In this document: one piece after another, positions 1 to 8,753 of the stretch
How positions within the stretch are numbered: the stretch's first letter is position 1
Layout: every line of letters begins with the position of its first letter
DNA from: Microcaldota archaeon
Lineage (GTDB): Archaea; Micrarchaeota; Micrarchaeia; Micrarchaeales; CABMGC01
Direction of reading: 5' to 3'
DNA length: 35,761 nucleotides
Assembly (NCBI GenBank): GCA_021797745.1
Contig: JAJZZD010000008.1
Coordinates: 1 to 35,761 of the forward strand
Position numbers and translations under genes: made by a program
The notes under the pieces: generated by a model
What the model saw: only the letters and a program-made list of their open reading frames with translations
What the model was told of the DNA's origin: nothing
The model's database searches: none

Positions 1-2
1 GA

Positions 3-86
3 TCTGTAAAGGGATATCGATTGCAGTTCAATCTGCCATATGACATAGCAAAAAAAATCAGAAAGCTACAGAATAGACGCAGCTAA
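3..86 (+). CDS. C-terminal end of an unidentified protein (partial)
   Basis: An open frame enters from the left edge and runs to a TAA at 84-86, giving about 27 residues that end in a basic stretch (KKIRKLQNRRS). The other two forward frames are closed early, so this is the likely tail of a + strand gene that begins outside the window. The next small ORF starts two bases after its stop, which supports a real stop codon here. There is too little sequence to name a family. Confidence 0.45.
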   Translation, partial: SVKGYRLQFNLPYDIAKKIRKLQNRRS

Positions 87-87
87 G

Positions 88-198
88 ATGCATGACAAGG
101 CGGAGTATTTGGAAAGAAGTGGAAGAAAAAAGGAAGCAAAGAAATACTGGAAACTGTGCGAGAAACTCATAGAATGGCATTTCAGGCTCATTGCTTGA
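88..198 (+). CDS. small basic ORF, 36 residues, unknown
   Basis: An ATG follows the stop of the preceding frame after one base (TAAGATG), the arrangement of a translationally coupled gene. The product would be a short, charged, helical-looking peptide: an acidic/basic first half (HDKAEYLERSGRKKEAKKYW) followed by CEKLIEWHFRLIA. It ends 22 bp before the convergent coiled-coil gene. I do not recognise it. It could also be the out-of-frame tail of the upstream gene, since the two join so closely. Being this short, it needs conservation in relatives to be accepted. Confidence 0.3.
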   Translation: MHDKAEYLERSGRKKEAKKYWKLCEKLIEWHFRLIA

Positions 199-220
199 AT
201 CTAATCAGGTCGCTAGCCAC

Positions 221-1438
221 TCACATATTTATTTCAATGTTTCTCGAGTAGTATTCGGAAAACATTCTTTCTATTGCTTTTTTCTCTTCGAGCAGTTTCC
301 TTTTCGTTTCCTCTTGGCTGGCTTTAAGCGCATCCATGCGCGCAATAGTTGCCGTTGAAATATCCTCTTTATCCTTTATTTCTGCGAGCCTGCGCTCGCA
401 GATAGCTATTCTGCTTTTAAGGGACGACCTTTGCGCATTGAGCTCGTCATAGCTTTTTATCATCTTGTGCACGTTTGCATCGAGCAGGTAAGAAATGTTA
501 GTTTCTATTTTCTCTTTGTTGCTCACGTCTATTTTATTCTCGGCGATGAGCTTCTTAAGATCGGCGAGAAGCTCCTTGAATTCCAGATACTCAGACTCTT
601 CCCTGAGTTTATGCACAGGGTCTGTCACAAGGTCATAAAGCCTTTTCTTTCTTGCTGACATGTGATCGTATTTCCTTGCAGCTCTTTCCAACGGCATTGT
701 GCTATTTGAAATCTGGTTGTATGAGCGGGCTATTTCGGCATCGAGAGAGAGAATTTCTGAATTCGCTGAGGAAATGTCGGCGCGCAGCTCAGCTTCCTTT
801 CTAATCTCCTCCTCCGACTTTCTGTACTTTGCATTAGACTCTAACATAATTATCGATTTGTCTATTTCAGATATTTTGCTGCTAAGCTCCATAGTTTTTT
901 TAATTTCTTCTTTTAGCCTGGTGTACTTTGAGAATTCGTGCTCTTTCTTCTTGAGCTCGCTTTTTAGCATATCTCTATATTTCTCGATATTCGAGAATGA
1001 CTTCTGCAAACTGTTCAGATGGTCAGAATAGCTGTGTATGACTTTCCTGAAGTGTGCATTAGTCTGCAATATCTCCTGGATGAAAAGCTCAAATTCAGAA
1101 AGCAGCTGCACATACCCATCGTAAGAAATGTCGGGCTCGGTGGCAGATACGGCAAAATTGCCTATCAGCTTGAATATTGCCTTGGTGTAAAAATCCTTCT
1201 GGCTCTTTACGAAGTTCGCATTGTCGAAATATATGTTTTCAAGTTCAGGCTCTGCCTTCAGCTCTTCAAATTCCTTGCATGCAACATGGAATTCATCCAG
1301 CGACCGTTTAAGCTCATTTGAAATGGCCTTTGCTTTTGGATTGAAATCTGAAAGTTTTGAGGTGAAAATTGAATCCAGAAACTGCATGAGAGAATCAAAT
1401 TTTACTTCAATTACTTTATCTTTTTTCCCGAAAAACAT
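221..1438 (-). CDS. coiled-coil protein of unknown function
   Basis: This is a 405-residue soluble protein without a signal peptide or membrane segment. It starts MFFGKKDKV. From about residue 145 to the C-terminus it is dominated by heptad-like, Lys/Glu-rich helices (KSELKKKEHEFSKY, KLLEEKKAIERMF), so it is very probably an extended coiled coil. The first 140 residues are less repetitive and may be a small helical domain. No Walker A or other nucleotide-binding motif is visible, so it is not an SMC or Rad50 ATPase. The gene is oriented toward the + strand ORFs at the left edge and lies downstream of the PEBP gene with a 56-bp gap. A scaffold or cell-structure role is only a guess; the family is not recognised. 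Confidence 0.75.
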   Translation of the reverse strand: MFFGKKDKVIEVKFDSLMQFLDSIFTSKLSDFNPKAKAISNELKRSLDEFHVACKEFEELKAEPELENIYFDNANFVKSQKDFYTKAIFKLIGNFAVSATEPDISYDGYVQLLSEFELFIQEILQTNAHFRKVIHSYSDHLNSLQKSFSNIEKYRDMLKSELKKKEHEFSKYTRLKEEIKKTMELSSKISEIDKSIIMLESNAKYRKSEEEIRKEAELRADISSANSEILSLDAEIARSYNQISNSTMPLERAARKYDHMSARKKRLYDLVTDPVHKLREESEYLEFKELLADLKKLIAENKIDVSNKEKIETNISYLLDANVHKMIKSYDELNAQRSSLKSRIAICERRLAEIKDKEDISTATIARMDALKASQEETKRKLLEEKKAIERMFSEYYSRNIEINM

Positions 1439-1494
1439 GTTATCGCTGTTTGTGGTTTTGTATGCTCTTGGCTATCAGGCCGGATGTCGATGCG

Positions 1495-1935
1495 CTATCT
1501 TCCGTACGTGCCCATGAATTCTGCCTTGCCGATTATCTTTCCCTCGATTGCTGAGTTTATGCCCGCTCTGTTTCCTATTGCTCCGCTTATCTTTGCGTTA
1601 AGCGCATATAGTGTAAAATAATATCTGTGAGGCTTGCCCGGAGGCGGGCATGGGCCTCTGTAGCCGTGGGTGCCGAAATCGTTTATGCCCTGATTTATTT
1701 CTTTTTTATTTCCGGCGCCTTCTGGAATGATTTTTGCATTAGGCGGCAGGTTGTAAACAATCCAATGCGTGAAAAGCCCGCTTGGTGCGTCCGGATCGTC
1801 GAGTATCAGGGCAAGCGACTTTGTGTCGGCCGGCACCTCGTCAATTAGAATCTCAGGAGAAATATCTTCGGCATCGCACGTGAACTTTTTGGGTATTTTA
1901 TCTCCGCGGCCGAACCCTTTGACAGTGATTTGCAT
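1495..1935 (-). CDS. YbhB/YbcL-type phosphatidylethanolamine-binding protein (PEBP) family
   Basis: This 146-residue protein has the two PEBP signatures: DDPDAPSG followed by FTHWIVYNLP (about residues 46-64), and the GYRGPCPPPGKPHRYYF block (about 91-107) whose His and Pro residues shape the anion-binding pocket. The length is usual for the prokaryotic YbhB/YbcL branch. Family members bind phosphorylated ligands or inhibit proteases or kinases, and the cellular role in archaea is not settled. No signal peptide is seen, so it should be cytoplasmic. A TATA-like sequence (ggttaataaatatt on the + strand, 1955-1968) is centred about 26 bp before the ATG, so the mRNA is probably leaderless. Confidence 0.9.
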   Translation of the reverse strand: MQITVKGFGRGDKIPKKFTCDAEDISPEILIDEVPADTKSLALILDDPDAPSGLFTHWIVYNLPPNAKIIPEGAGNKKEINQGINDFGTHGYRGPCPPPGKPHRYYFTLYALNAKISGAIGNRAGINSAIEGKIIGKAEFMGTYGR

Positions 1936-1954
1936 AATAGTATTACGATGAAGC

Positions 1955-1968
1955 GGTTAATAAATATT
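1955..1968 (-). promoter_or_regulatory. TATA box of the PEBP gene
   Basis: The minus strand reads AATATTTATTAACC, centred near 1962. The ATG of the PEBP gene begins at 1935, the spacing expected for an archaeal TATA box and a transcript that starts on or next to the start codon. Confidence 0.55.
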
Positions 1969-2020
1969 ACAACTCGCCGCACCAGAAAAACGCTAGGTCA
2001 TATAACCCCACCAGAAAAAT

Positions 2021-2094
2021 GCTCCGACCGGGATTTGAACCCGGGTTCCAGGCGTGAGAGGCCTGTATCCTTGACCGGACTAGATTATCGGAGC
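2021..2094 (-). tRNA. tRNA-Glu, anticodon CTC
   Basis: The minus strand folds as a complete cloverleaf of 74 nt. The acceptor GCTCCGA pairs with TCGGAGC over 7 bp. The D arm begins ATC and closes with GAT and carries GG in the loop. The anticodon arm is CAGGC-CTCTCAC-GCCTG, giving anticodon CTC for GAG codons. The variable region is four bases, and the T arm is CCGGG-TTCAAAT-CCCGG. No intron is present and CCA is not encoded. A TATA-like stretch (2115-2128, minus strand ATTTATTATTTAC) lies about 27 bp upstream of the first base, consistent with its own promoter. Confidence 0.96.
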
Positions 2095-2184
2095 GTGGGT
2101 ATAAAGTTATTTTGTAAATAATAAATATTAGCATGTGTAATAGTTCGATAGTTTTAATATAGCTGGTATGTTTTGGTGCTTTGC

Positions 2185-3402
2185 TTGCTCCTGTATGAAA
2201 AATACACGCCTTATACTCTTAACGGGATAATCGGGAATAGCGAAGCTGTAAATCAGGTAAGAAAGTTCTCAGAAGACGCACAGAAAGGCAAATCAAAGCC
2301 CATTCTCATTTACGGTCCGAGCGGCGTCGGCAAAACCGCTGCCGCACGCGCAGTGGCGTATACTAACGGCTTCGGGCTGATTGAGCTGAACGCAAGCGAT
2401 TACCGCGACGCAGAAACGCTCAGGAAAAAGTTGCTGCCTGCCGTTACGTCGCGCGGGCTTTTCAACAAGACGAGCCTGATTCTTTTCGACGAGATTGACG
2501 AGCTGTCAGGTAAATTTGATAAGGGCGCAGAAAACATAATTCTGCAAATCCTTGCCAAGGCCAGGCAGCCGATAGTGTTCACCGCGACTGACTACTGGGA
2601 CATGAGGATAAGCTTTCTCAGGAACAAGGTAGAGAAAGCATACTTTAAACCGCTAGCCACACGCGAGATAATGGATTACATTAAAAAGATAGCAGCAAAA
2701 GAGGGAAAGGAAATAGAGGACAAGACACTTCTTGAGATAGCACAGAGAAGCAACGGCGACTTGAGGGGCGCACTGAACGACCTCGAGTTCGCCTTCGATT
2801 CGGCGCAGGGGATAATGGACTGCATCGGGACAAGGAACAGGAAACTGGAAGTGTTCAATGTGCTTGATAGGATACTGAGCACCAACAGCTTCGACGCAGC
2901 GAAAAAGGCGTTCGGCGAAAGCGACATAGACTTCGAGATGCTGATGAACTGGATTGACGAGAACATACCAAACAGGTACGCCCCGAAAAGGGAGCTCAGG
3001 AATGCGTATGATACGCTTGCTCTTGGCAGCAGGTTCTACGAAAAGGCAGGCAGGATGAACTACTGGAGCCTGCTGAGATACGCTTCTGTAATGCTGTCCG
3101 CGGGAGTTTCCGTTGCAGGCGAGGGCCATTCGCGTTACGTAGCGCCCTACTCTTTTCCGGCAAGGATAAAGTACATGAGCGCTACGAAGAAAAGCAGGGA
3201 GAAAACAGGCAGCATAGCCAAGGCGCTCTCGGAGCATATGCACTACAGCAGGAAATACATAATAACCGAATTCATGCCTGTGCTGAAACTAATTGTAGGC
3301 AAGGAAGTGGAGAAGCAGGGGAAAGATGCTGTTATCTCGCAGCTGGAAAACGGGCTTGGACTTGAAAAAGAGGAAGTGAATATGCTCTTGCCGCAGGGTT
3401 AG
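2185..3402 (+). CDS. rfcL: replication factor C large subunit (clamp loader ATPase)
   Basis: This AAA+ ATPase loads the PCNA sliding clamp at primer-template junctions together with RFC small subunits. Walker A is GPSGVGKT and Walker B is LILFDEID. Sensor-like and RFC collar helices follow. The small-subunit SRC motif is absent, as expected of the large subunit. I chose TTG at 2185 because MLLYEKYTP matches the conserved M-x-x-x-EKY-R/T-P start, and the TATA box near 2152-2161 (ttttaatata) predicts transcription from about 2183. GTG 2176 and TTG 2173 are in-frame alternatives. At about 405 residues it is shorter than many archaeal RFC-L proteins, and I see no PIP-box motif (QxxLxxFF) at the C-terminus, which ends in LLPQG. 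It converges on pheT with a 10-bp gap. Confidence 0.95.
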   Translation: MLLYEKYTPYTLNGIIGNSEAVNQVRKFSEDAQKGKSKPILIYGPSGVGKTAAARAVAYTNGFGLIELNASDYRDAETLRKKLLPAVTSRGLFNKTSLILFDEIDELSGKFDKGAENIILQILAKARQPIVFTATDYWDMRISFLRNKVEKAYFKPLATREIMDYIKKIAAKEGKEIEDKTLLEIAQRSNGDLRGALNDLEFAFDSAQGIMDCIGTRNRKLEVFNVLDRILSTNSFDAAKKAFGESDIDFEMLMNWIDENIPNRYAPKRELRNAYDTLALGSRFYEKAGRMNYWSLLRYASVMLSAGVSVAGEGHSRYVAPYSFPARIKYMSATKKSREKTGSIAKALSEHMHYSRKYIITEFMPVLKLIVGKEVEKQGKDAVISQLENGLGLEKEEVNMLLPQG

Positions 3403-3412
3403 CCTTCTGTTT

Positions 3413-5089
3413 TCACAAGCCGAATATCGCGTTTAGGCTTATTTCCAATGAAGCTACAGGGCTTTCCAGGCCGATGTTGCTGAGCACCTGCGGGTGTATT
3501 TCTCCAATTTCGCCTATATTCAGCTCATTGCCGTTCACTTTGGCGAGCACTTTTGCTGCCCTGCCTTCTATGAACATTGCGTTAGTGGAACTTTCGAGCC
3601 TGTACTGTATCCCGAACAGCATGAGAACGAAATTGAGGAGCTGCTTTGCAGACGTAAAATTCGCGTTGAGGTCGCATATGACTGCACAGAGCCGTGTATC
3701 GTTTCCGTATCCAGTGTCTGAAGCAGGGTTTCTAACCACCACATCGTTTACCTCGAAAAGCTTTATGGGAAGCTTGTACCTGTCATTTGCCTTGAGCATG
3801 CGCAAAAGCTCTGGCGCAATGTTTGTGCGCATTATCTCTGCCTCGTTCGACTTAGCGCTCTGGACTTTTATCATTTGTTTAGGAGTTATTCCCATGTCGG
3901 TGTACTGCGCTTTTTCTGAAGTCAGCGCCAGCGTAAGGGCCTCGTCGAAGCCCAAGCCTATTACTGCATTTCTCAAGAAGCCGGATTTCTTTGCGAACTT
4001 GCTTTCCTCGCCTACCGTGAACACGTTCGGGGCTTCTGGAACCAGCTTGTTCGCGCCGTAAGCCCTGAATATGTCATCCATTATGTCTACATTGTGAAGT
4101 ATGTCGTGCCTGTAGAAAGGCACGCCGACTTTGATTATGCTACCGCTACCTGGATTCACAGTATAGCCCATTTTTACAAGAAGCTTCCTTGCGAGTCTGG
4201 CGCCTAGCTGCACGCCTATCAATTTCTCTGCCTGCTCAATCCTGAGTTTTTTAACTGTTTCGCTTGTGTCTGGCGTTTTGTCAGTGGAATTGGCGTATTT
4301 TATATTCACATACTCGAGTTCCCCGCCCATCTCGAACAGTACCTCTGCCATCAGCTTGAGAACGCTGTGCACCCGTTCCAGGTTTGTGCCTGTGACCTCC
4401 ACTAGAATGGACGTGTCCTGTGCTGTTATTTTTCCAAGCTTATTCGAGTTTATTATCGGAGGATAGGAAAGGACTTCTCCAGTATCGTCAGTGAAAAGAG
4501 GATGAAGTTTGTGGTCTTTCAGTATATTTGCGTATTTTTTTCCCATTTCTGTATTCGCAAGTATCTGGTCGCCGCTCATAATCTTGCTCTCTCCCAAAGG
4601 CACGAAAGTTATATTTGCAGGAACCTGTGTGAAATAATGCAGAGGAAATTTTATCTTTTCGAACGAATAAAGTCCTATCGAAGCGAGCGTTCTGTTGTTG
4701 CAGAATGTTTCGTGAAGTTTTTCCTGCAGCCTCATAAGCTCTTTTACTGACTGGTCGTCAAGCCTGAGTTTCCTGGCGGCAACCGCGGCTATGAAAGGCC
4801 TTACTTCGCTTACCGACCTGTCAACATTTATGTACAGCCCAGAATTCTTAATCTTTAGTTTGCGCTGCCTGCTTATCTGCAGATAGTCTTTGAGCATGCG
4901 CGCAATTCCGAATGTTGACAAAAGGTCGCTCCTATCGGAAGTTACTTCAATGTGCATAACTTTTTCTTTTTCATCATAACCGCTGACCTCTATCCCTAGG
5001 CTGAAAAGAATATCTTCTACTGACTCGATCCTGAACTTACCGCCAAGCTCCTTCTTGAGCCGGTTAACGTCTATTTCCACATTCGTCAT
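3413..5089 (-). CDS. pheT: phenylalanine--tRNA ligase beta subunit, archaeal type
   Basis: This 558-residue beta subunit of the heterotetrameric PheRS starts MTNVEIDVNRLKKELGG. It has the compact archaeal/eukaryotic architecture, without the bacterial N-terminal tRNA-binding EMAP-like domain and C-terminal anticodon-binding domain. The B3/B4 editing-type region lies in the first half, the B5 region near 280-350, and the catalytic-like core in the last 200 residues (IAPELLRMLKAND, KLFEVNDVVV). The beta subunit edits mischarged Tyr-tRNA(Phe) and completes the active enzyme. It lies 23 bp downstream of pheS on the same strand, so the two form an operon with fixed stoichiometry. Nothing looks truncated. 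Confidence 0.96.
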   Translation of the reverse strand: MTNVEIDVNRLKKELGGKFRIESVEDILFSLGIEVSGYDEKEKVMHIEVTSDRSDLLSTFGIARMLKDYLQISRQRKLKIKNSGLYINVDRSVSEVRPFIAAVAARKLRLDDQSVKELMRLQEKLHETFCNNRTLASIGLYSFEKIKFPLHYFTQVPANITFVPLGESKIMSGDQILANTEMGKKYANILKDHKLHPLFTDDTGEVLSYPPIINSNKLGKITAQDTSILVEVTGTNLERVHSVLKLMAEVLFEMGGELEYVNIKYANSTDKTPDTSETVKKLRIEQAEKLIGVQLGARLARKLLVKMGYTVNPGSGSIIKVGVPFYRHDILHNVDIMDDIFRAYGANKLVPEAPNVFTVGEESKFAKKSGFLRNAVIGLGFDEALTLALTSEKAQYTDMGITPKQMIKVQSAKSNEAEIMRTNIAPELLRMLKANDRYKLPIKLFEVNDVVVRNPASDTGYGNDTRLCAVICDLNANFTSAKQLLNFVLMLFGIQYRLESSTNAMFIEGRAAKVLAKVNGNELNIGEIGEIHPQVLSNIGLESPVASLEISLNAIFGL

Positions 5090-5112
5090 TATCGCACCAG
5101 AACTTTTCGCGC

Positions 5113-6684
5113 CTAGAACTTAATCTCAGAATATTTGTAATTCCTTATGAAACCAAGATCGACCTCGTGGCCTACGAGCTGCCTTATGTCAGAAACATCG
5201 AACAAAAGGCTTGCAAGCCTCTCGAGAGCAAGACCCCAAGCCACAGTAGTTGTTTTCAGCGCATAAGGATGCTGGGCCTCGGGTCTGAATATGCCGCTGT
5301 TTCCTATCTCTAGCCATTTTTCCAGCCTGCTATGATAAGCATAAACCTCTATGCTAGGTTCAGTGTAAGGGTTGTATGTGGGCATGAACTTCAGCTTCTT
5401 GATGTTGAAAAACGAGTAGAATTCCTTAAGGTACCATTCCAGGTTGCGCATGTTAAGCCCATCGGCAGTTACGAAGCCTTCTATCTGGTGGAACTCTGCC
5501 AGATGCATGCGGTCGAGTGTCTCGTTGCGGAACACCCTCCCCACTGAAAAATATTTAGCAGGGGGTTTTATCCCAGAAGCGAACAGCCGGTATGTAATGT
5601 CTGTCGTGTGCGACCGCAGGACAAGCTTCGCTGCCTCGTCTATGCTCCAGGGCATCTTGTAGCCTGTGGAGCCGGTGCCTGCTCCTGTCTCCTGTACGCT
5701 CTTCACGGCATTTACTATTTTATCTGGCTTTATTCTTGCGCTTTCGCCTATGTAAAAAGTGTCCTGTACAGTTCTTGATGGATGGTTTTGCGGAATGAAC
5801 ATGGCGTCCATGTTCCAAAAAGATGTCTCTACCCAGTCGCCTCTCATCTCCTTGAATCCCATGCCTACGAATATCTGCCTGCAAGTGTTCTCGAGCCACT
5901 TAAGCGGATGCTCACGGCCACCGCTTATTTCAGGCACAGGATAATGTATGTCGTAGCGCCTGAACTGCAATTTTTCCCAGGACCTGTTCTTTATCATCTC
6001 TGGCGTTAGCGCGTTTATCGCGCCTGAAGATATGTTTGATTTCTGCAGTTTTTCTTTGATGGATGCGCCGAAATCGGTCAGCACCGCGCTTATTTCAGAA
6101 CTAATCTCTACTGTCATTATGCCCCTTTTTGCCAGCTCGTTCTTCAGCGCTTCGAAGCCGCTCTTTCCGCTTGCTATTTCCTTTATTTCTTCCCTCCTTT
6201 TTTCCAGGATCTTCGCGTTCTTTTCTGCATGCATGACGGGCTTGCTGCCCTGAACCTGTTTTATCGCAGCAAGACCGAGCGATTTAAGTATTCCTATAGC
6301 GGCTCTTGCCTCCTGCACAGTTATGCCTTCGATTGTCGTGAGTGCATCCAGCGGCTTGCCCCCGCTTGCCAGGCTGTCGTAGACTATTTCTTCTGGCAGC
6401 TTGGTGTCCAGGTATTTTTCTCCCTGCTTAGTTAGCACGTATCTGCGCTGCTCCTCTTTTTTCTCCGAAATAAGCTTTTTATTCTCTAGGTGCAGCAGCA
6501 CACGACCAAGTTTATCATTATCAAGGCCAGTGTCTTTTGATAGGCGCTCTTTTGAAAGATGCTCTTTTTCTGAAAGCGCCAGGAGAGTCCTTATTTCTTC
6601 TTCTGACAAAGACTTCATCAGCTCTGTTTCTTTTGCGTCTTCATGCTCTTTTGAATCTTTAGGTGCAGTTGGCATAAAAATCAA
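5113..6684 (-). CDS. pheS: phenylalanine--tRNA ligase alpha subunit
   Basis: This is the catalytic subunit of PheRS, 523 residues. The N-terminal 200 residues are helical and winged-helix-like (SEEEIRTLLALSEKEHLSKE), as in archaeal and eukaryotic PheS, where they contact the tRNA. The class II catalytic core follows, with motif 2 as VGRVFRNETLDRMHLAEFHQ and motif 3 as AWGLALERLA near the C-terminus. The GxSxxRP-like substrate region is preserved (HPSRTVQDTFY). An internal ATG three codons in (MPTAPKDSKEH) is an equally possible start. It is followed by pheT after 23 bp and preceded at 25 bp by a membrane-protein gene in the same direction, so a three-gene transcript is possible. Confidence 0.96.
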   Translation of the reverse strand: MIFMPTAPKDSKEHEDAKETELMKSLSEEEIRTLLALSEKEHLSKERLSKDTGLDNDKLGRVLLHLENKKLISEKKEEQRRYVLTKQGEKYLDTKLPEEIVYDSLASGGKPLDALTTIEGITVQEARAAIGILKSLGLAAIKQVQGSKPVMHAEKNAKILEKRREEIKEIASGKSGFEALKNELAKRGIMTVEISSEISAVLTDFGASIKEKLQKSNISSGAINALTPEMIKNRSWEKLQFRRYDIHYPVPEISGGREHPLKWLENTCRQIFVGMGFKEMRGDWVETSFWNMDAMFIPQNHPSRTVQDTFYIGESARIKPDKIVNAVKSVQETGAGTGSTGYKMPWSIDEAAKLVLRSHTTDITYRLFASGIKPPAKYFSVGRVFRNETLDRMHLAEFHQIEGFVTADGLNMRNLEWYLKEFYSFFNIKKLKFMPTYNPYTEPSIEVYAYHSRLEKWLEIGNSGIFRPEAQHPYALKTTTVAWGLALERLASLLFDVSDIRQLVGHEVDLGFIRNYKYSEIKF

Positions 6685-6708
6685 ACTAGGTATTCATCCC
6701 GGCATGCC

Positions 6709-7464
6709 TCACTCATGTCTTGTCTTGATGTATGCGTACATCGCTAACGCAGCTATTGCAAGCAATATAGACAGATAAATTTCCGGCTCATAAGTATTGT
6801 AAATGCTTGAGAAAAAGCTGGTCACCTCCTGCTGCAACGATTCAGTAATGACATACACGAATGTGAACTTGCTGAGCGGCTCGCCTTTGTACCATGAGAA
6901 CTGCGTTGCATTGGTGAAATTGTATGGATAGTCTGGCAGCGGATTAACTGAAATAAGCTGGCTTCCGGAAGGCACGACTATTGTCAGACGCGAATTTGGA
7001 AATAGGATTTCGCCGCTCGCAGCGTGCTCGAAGTTGAACACTGTCGAATTTACTGAATATTCGAATTTCCTAGGGGCTATCTCGGTAACGTTTGTAACGT
7101 TGCTGGAATAGTAGTTAAGGGTAAGCTGTGCGTATGCGCCATTTCCCGAGTAGGACAGCGGGCCAGGCAGGAAAGTGAGGTTGCTTATGCTTCCCTTGGG
7201 ATTAAGTATGTGCTCTGTCAGCAGTGTAGTGCTCAACGCGCTCTGCCAGCCGTTTGTAGTCAGGTTTATTGCATCGCGGTCGCGTATGTACTGGTTTATG
7301 GAGCTGTTGCTCACGTATACGTTCAGCACCTCTGACACTCGCGCCGATGTGCCGTTGGACAGGTAAACTGTTGTCGAAAGCGACGTTACGTTGAAATAAG
7401 CAGAGGCTGCGGGCAAAAGCGAGTACAGCAGCAACGAAATTACAGCAAGCTCCAGTATTCTCAT
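6709..7464 (-). CDS. secreted, C-terminally membrane-anchored protein, N-glycosylation-rich
   Basis: This 251-residue protein has a signal sequence (LELAVISLLLYSLLPAASA, cleavage plausible after ASA). A roughly 200-residue beta-rich extracellular domain follows, with about ten N-x-S/T sequons. One C-terminal transmembrane helix (LSILLAIAALAMYAYI) is followed by a short KTRHE tail. It is therefore a type I surface protein with its domain outside the cell. I do not recognise a family. A TATA box (minus strand AATTATTATACC, near 7491-7503) is about 30 bp before the ATG, so the leader is only a few bases. It lies just upstream of pheS in the same direction but has no evident functional tie to it. 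Confidence 0.75.
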   Translation of the reverse strand: MRILELAVISLLLYSLLPAASAYFNVTSLSTTVYLSNGTSARVSEVLNVYVSNSSINQYIRDRDAINLTTNGWQSALSTTLLTEHILNPKGSISNLTFLPGPLSYSGNGAYAQLTLNYYSSNVTNVTEIAPRKFEYSVNSTVFNFEHAASGEILFPNSRLTIVVPSGSQLISVNPLPDYPYNFTNATQFSWYKGEPLSKFTFVYVITESLQQEVTSFFSSIYNTYEPEIYLSILLAIAALAMYAYIKTRHE

Positions 7465-7597
7465 CAGTATCGTATGCTATGGGAAAACAAGGTATAATAA
7501 TTTGCCGATGTCGTTGCACAGAAAGCATAAAGGTATGGAAGAGCATGCACACACTTGCAGCATGTAATGTGACATTGGAGTATAACTTGTACATAAC

Positions 7598-7631
7598 TGA
7601 TGCTTAACCAATCTTGATGCTTAACCAATCT
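7598..7631. repeat. perfect 17-bp tandem duplication
   Basis: The sequence tgatgcttaaccaatct occurs twice in direct succession (7598-7614 and 7615-7631) in the noncoding gap between the membrane-protein gene and the end of taw1. It is consistent with recent slippage. No function is evident. Confidence 0.8.
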
Positions 7632-7694
7632 TAGGAAACAGGCTGGCAGAATGCAGGCAAAAAACCTCAAATTAAATACTCAAGCATTCGGCGC

Positions 7695-8690
7695 TCATTT
7701 GCCTATCCTGCTAAAGTCAATCAGTCGGTTATTCTTTGATTCCTCGTCCCTTGAAAGAAGAACAACGCGGCTTGGGGCATGCTCTGCAGTAACCAAATAT
7801 TCTGTAAGTTCTGCAAGTTTTTTTGCAAACTCCTTTATTTCATTGTGATTTGGCATGCTGCTGAAGTTCAGGTTCCTTGCATCGTCTCGCGCTCCGCCAA
7901 CGAATGAAAATCCCTTTACTTCTACGTAATTCGGCTTTGCAAGCCTTATCAGTTCAGCATAGCCGCCCGGATTTAGCATGTTGAGATTTTTGACAAGGGT
8001 CATGCGCAGAACAGTTCTTGTTTTCAATCCGCCAAGAACTTTTAGGGCTTTCCTGAACCTCTGCCATGCATCGGGAATCTTTGGACGCGTAACTCGAATG
8101 TACGTCTCCTCATCTGGCGCCTGAAGCGAGATATAAAGCTGCGTAGGCATCGTGTCCAGTTTCTCGAGAGCCTCTGGAAGCGTGCCGTTGTGAACAAGAA
8201 ACGTGCTTATGCCCCGTTTGTGGAACTCTCTGAGAAGAGCGCTCATTTTAGGATAGAAAAGAGGCTCGCCGGTAAGGCTAAGCGCGACGTGCCTTGGCGA
8301 AAGAGCCTCGATTGCCCTCTTTTTCCCCACATCGCTTGCCGCCGTAGCCTTGTATCCGTTTACGAGCCGCTTCTGCTCGTTTATCATTCCTTCCACAACC
8401 TGAGCAGGGTCGTCCCATTTGTCGACTGCGTTAAGCTCGTTCCACTTGAAACCATGCTCTTCAGGTATTAGGCGCCAGCAAAAGCTGCATGCAAGGTCGC
8501 AGCCGACCGCAGGCGTTGCCTGAATGCACTGCCAGCTGTGTATTCCGTAAAAAGAGTATTTGTAGCAGAGCGTTTCCCCGCGTATTCCTTTGGCAGTGTA
8601 CTCGCAGGTCTTCACTGCGGAGTGCCTGCCGACGAAGTGGTATCCCTGTTTCTCCATCCTCTGCTTCAGCAACTGCGGCATTTCGGCCAT
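7695..8690 (-). CDS. taw1: tRNA 4-demethylwyosine synthase (radical SAM, two iron-sulfur clusters)
   Basis: This 331-residue radical SAM enzyme condenses a two-carbon unit from pyruvate with N1-methylguanosine-37 of tRNA-Phe to form 4-demethylwyosine. The radical SAM motif is CDLACSFC (C64, C68, C71, CX3CX2C). A second set of cysteines, C29, C42 and C55, has the 13/13 spacing of the additional 4Fe-4S cluster known in archaeal TYW1. The SAM-binding GEP-like segment is SLTGEPLFYP. A GAGGT Shine-Dalgarno-like sequence lies 10 nt before the ATG, and a TATA box (CATTTAAATCAG, 8731-8742) sits further upstream. Its target, tRNA-Phe, is also the substrate of the nearby PheRS, though this neighbourhood may be chance. 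Confidence 0.96.
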   Translation of the reverse strand: MAEMPQLLKQRMEKQGYHFVGRHSAVKTCEYTAKGIRGETLCYKYSFYGIHSWQCIQATPAVGCDLACSFCWRLIPEEHGFKWNELNAVDKWDDPAQVVEGMINEQKRLVNGYKATAASDVGKKRAIEALSPRHVALSLTGEPLFYPKMSALLREFHKRGISTFLVHNGTLPEALEKLDTMPTQLYISLQAPDEETYIRVTRPKIPDAWQRFRKALKVLGGLKTRTVLRMTLVKNLNMLNPGGYAELIRLAKPNYVEVKGFSFVGGARDDARNLNFSSMPNHNEIKEFAKKLAELTEYLVTAEHAPSRVVLLSRDEESKNNRLIDFSRIGK

Positions 8691-8753
8691 AAAAGTATTA
8701 CCTCAAATAGTAAGTTTACCAACTACGAACTGATTTAAATGCGTTTCCATTTG

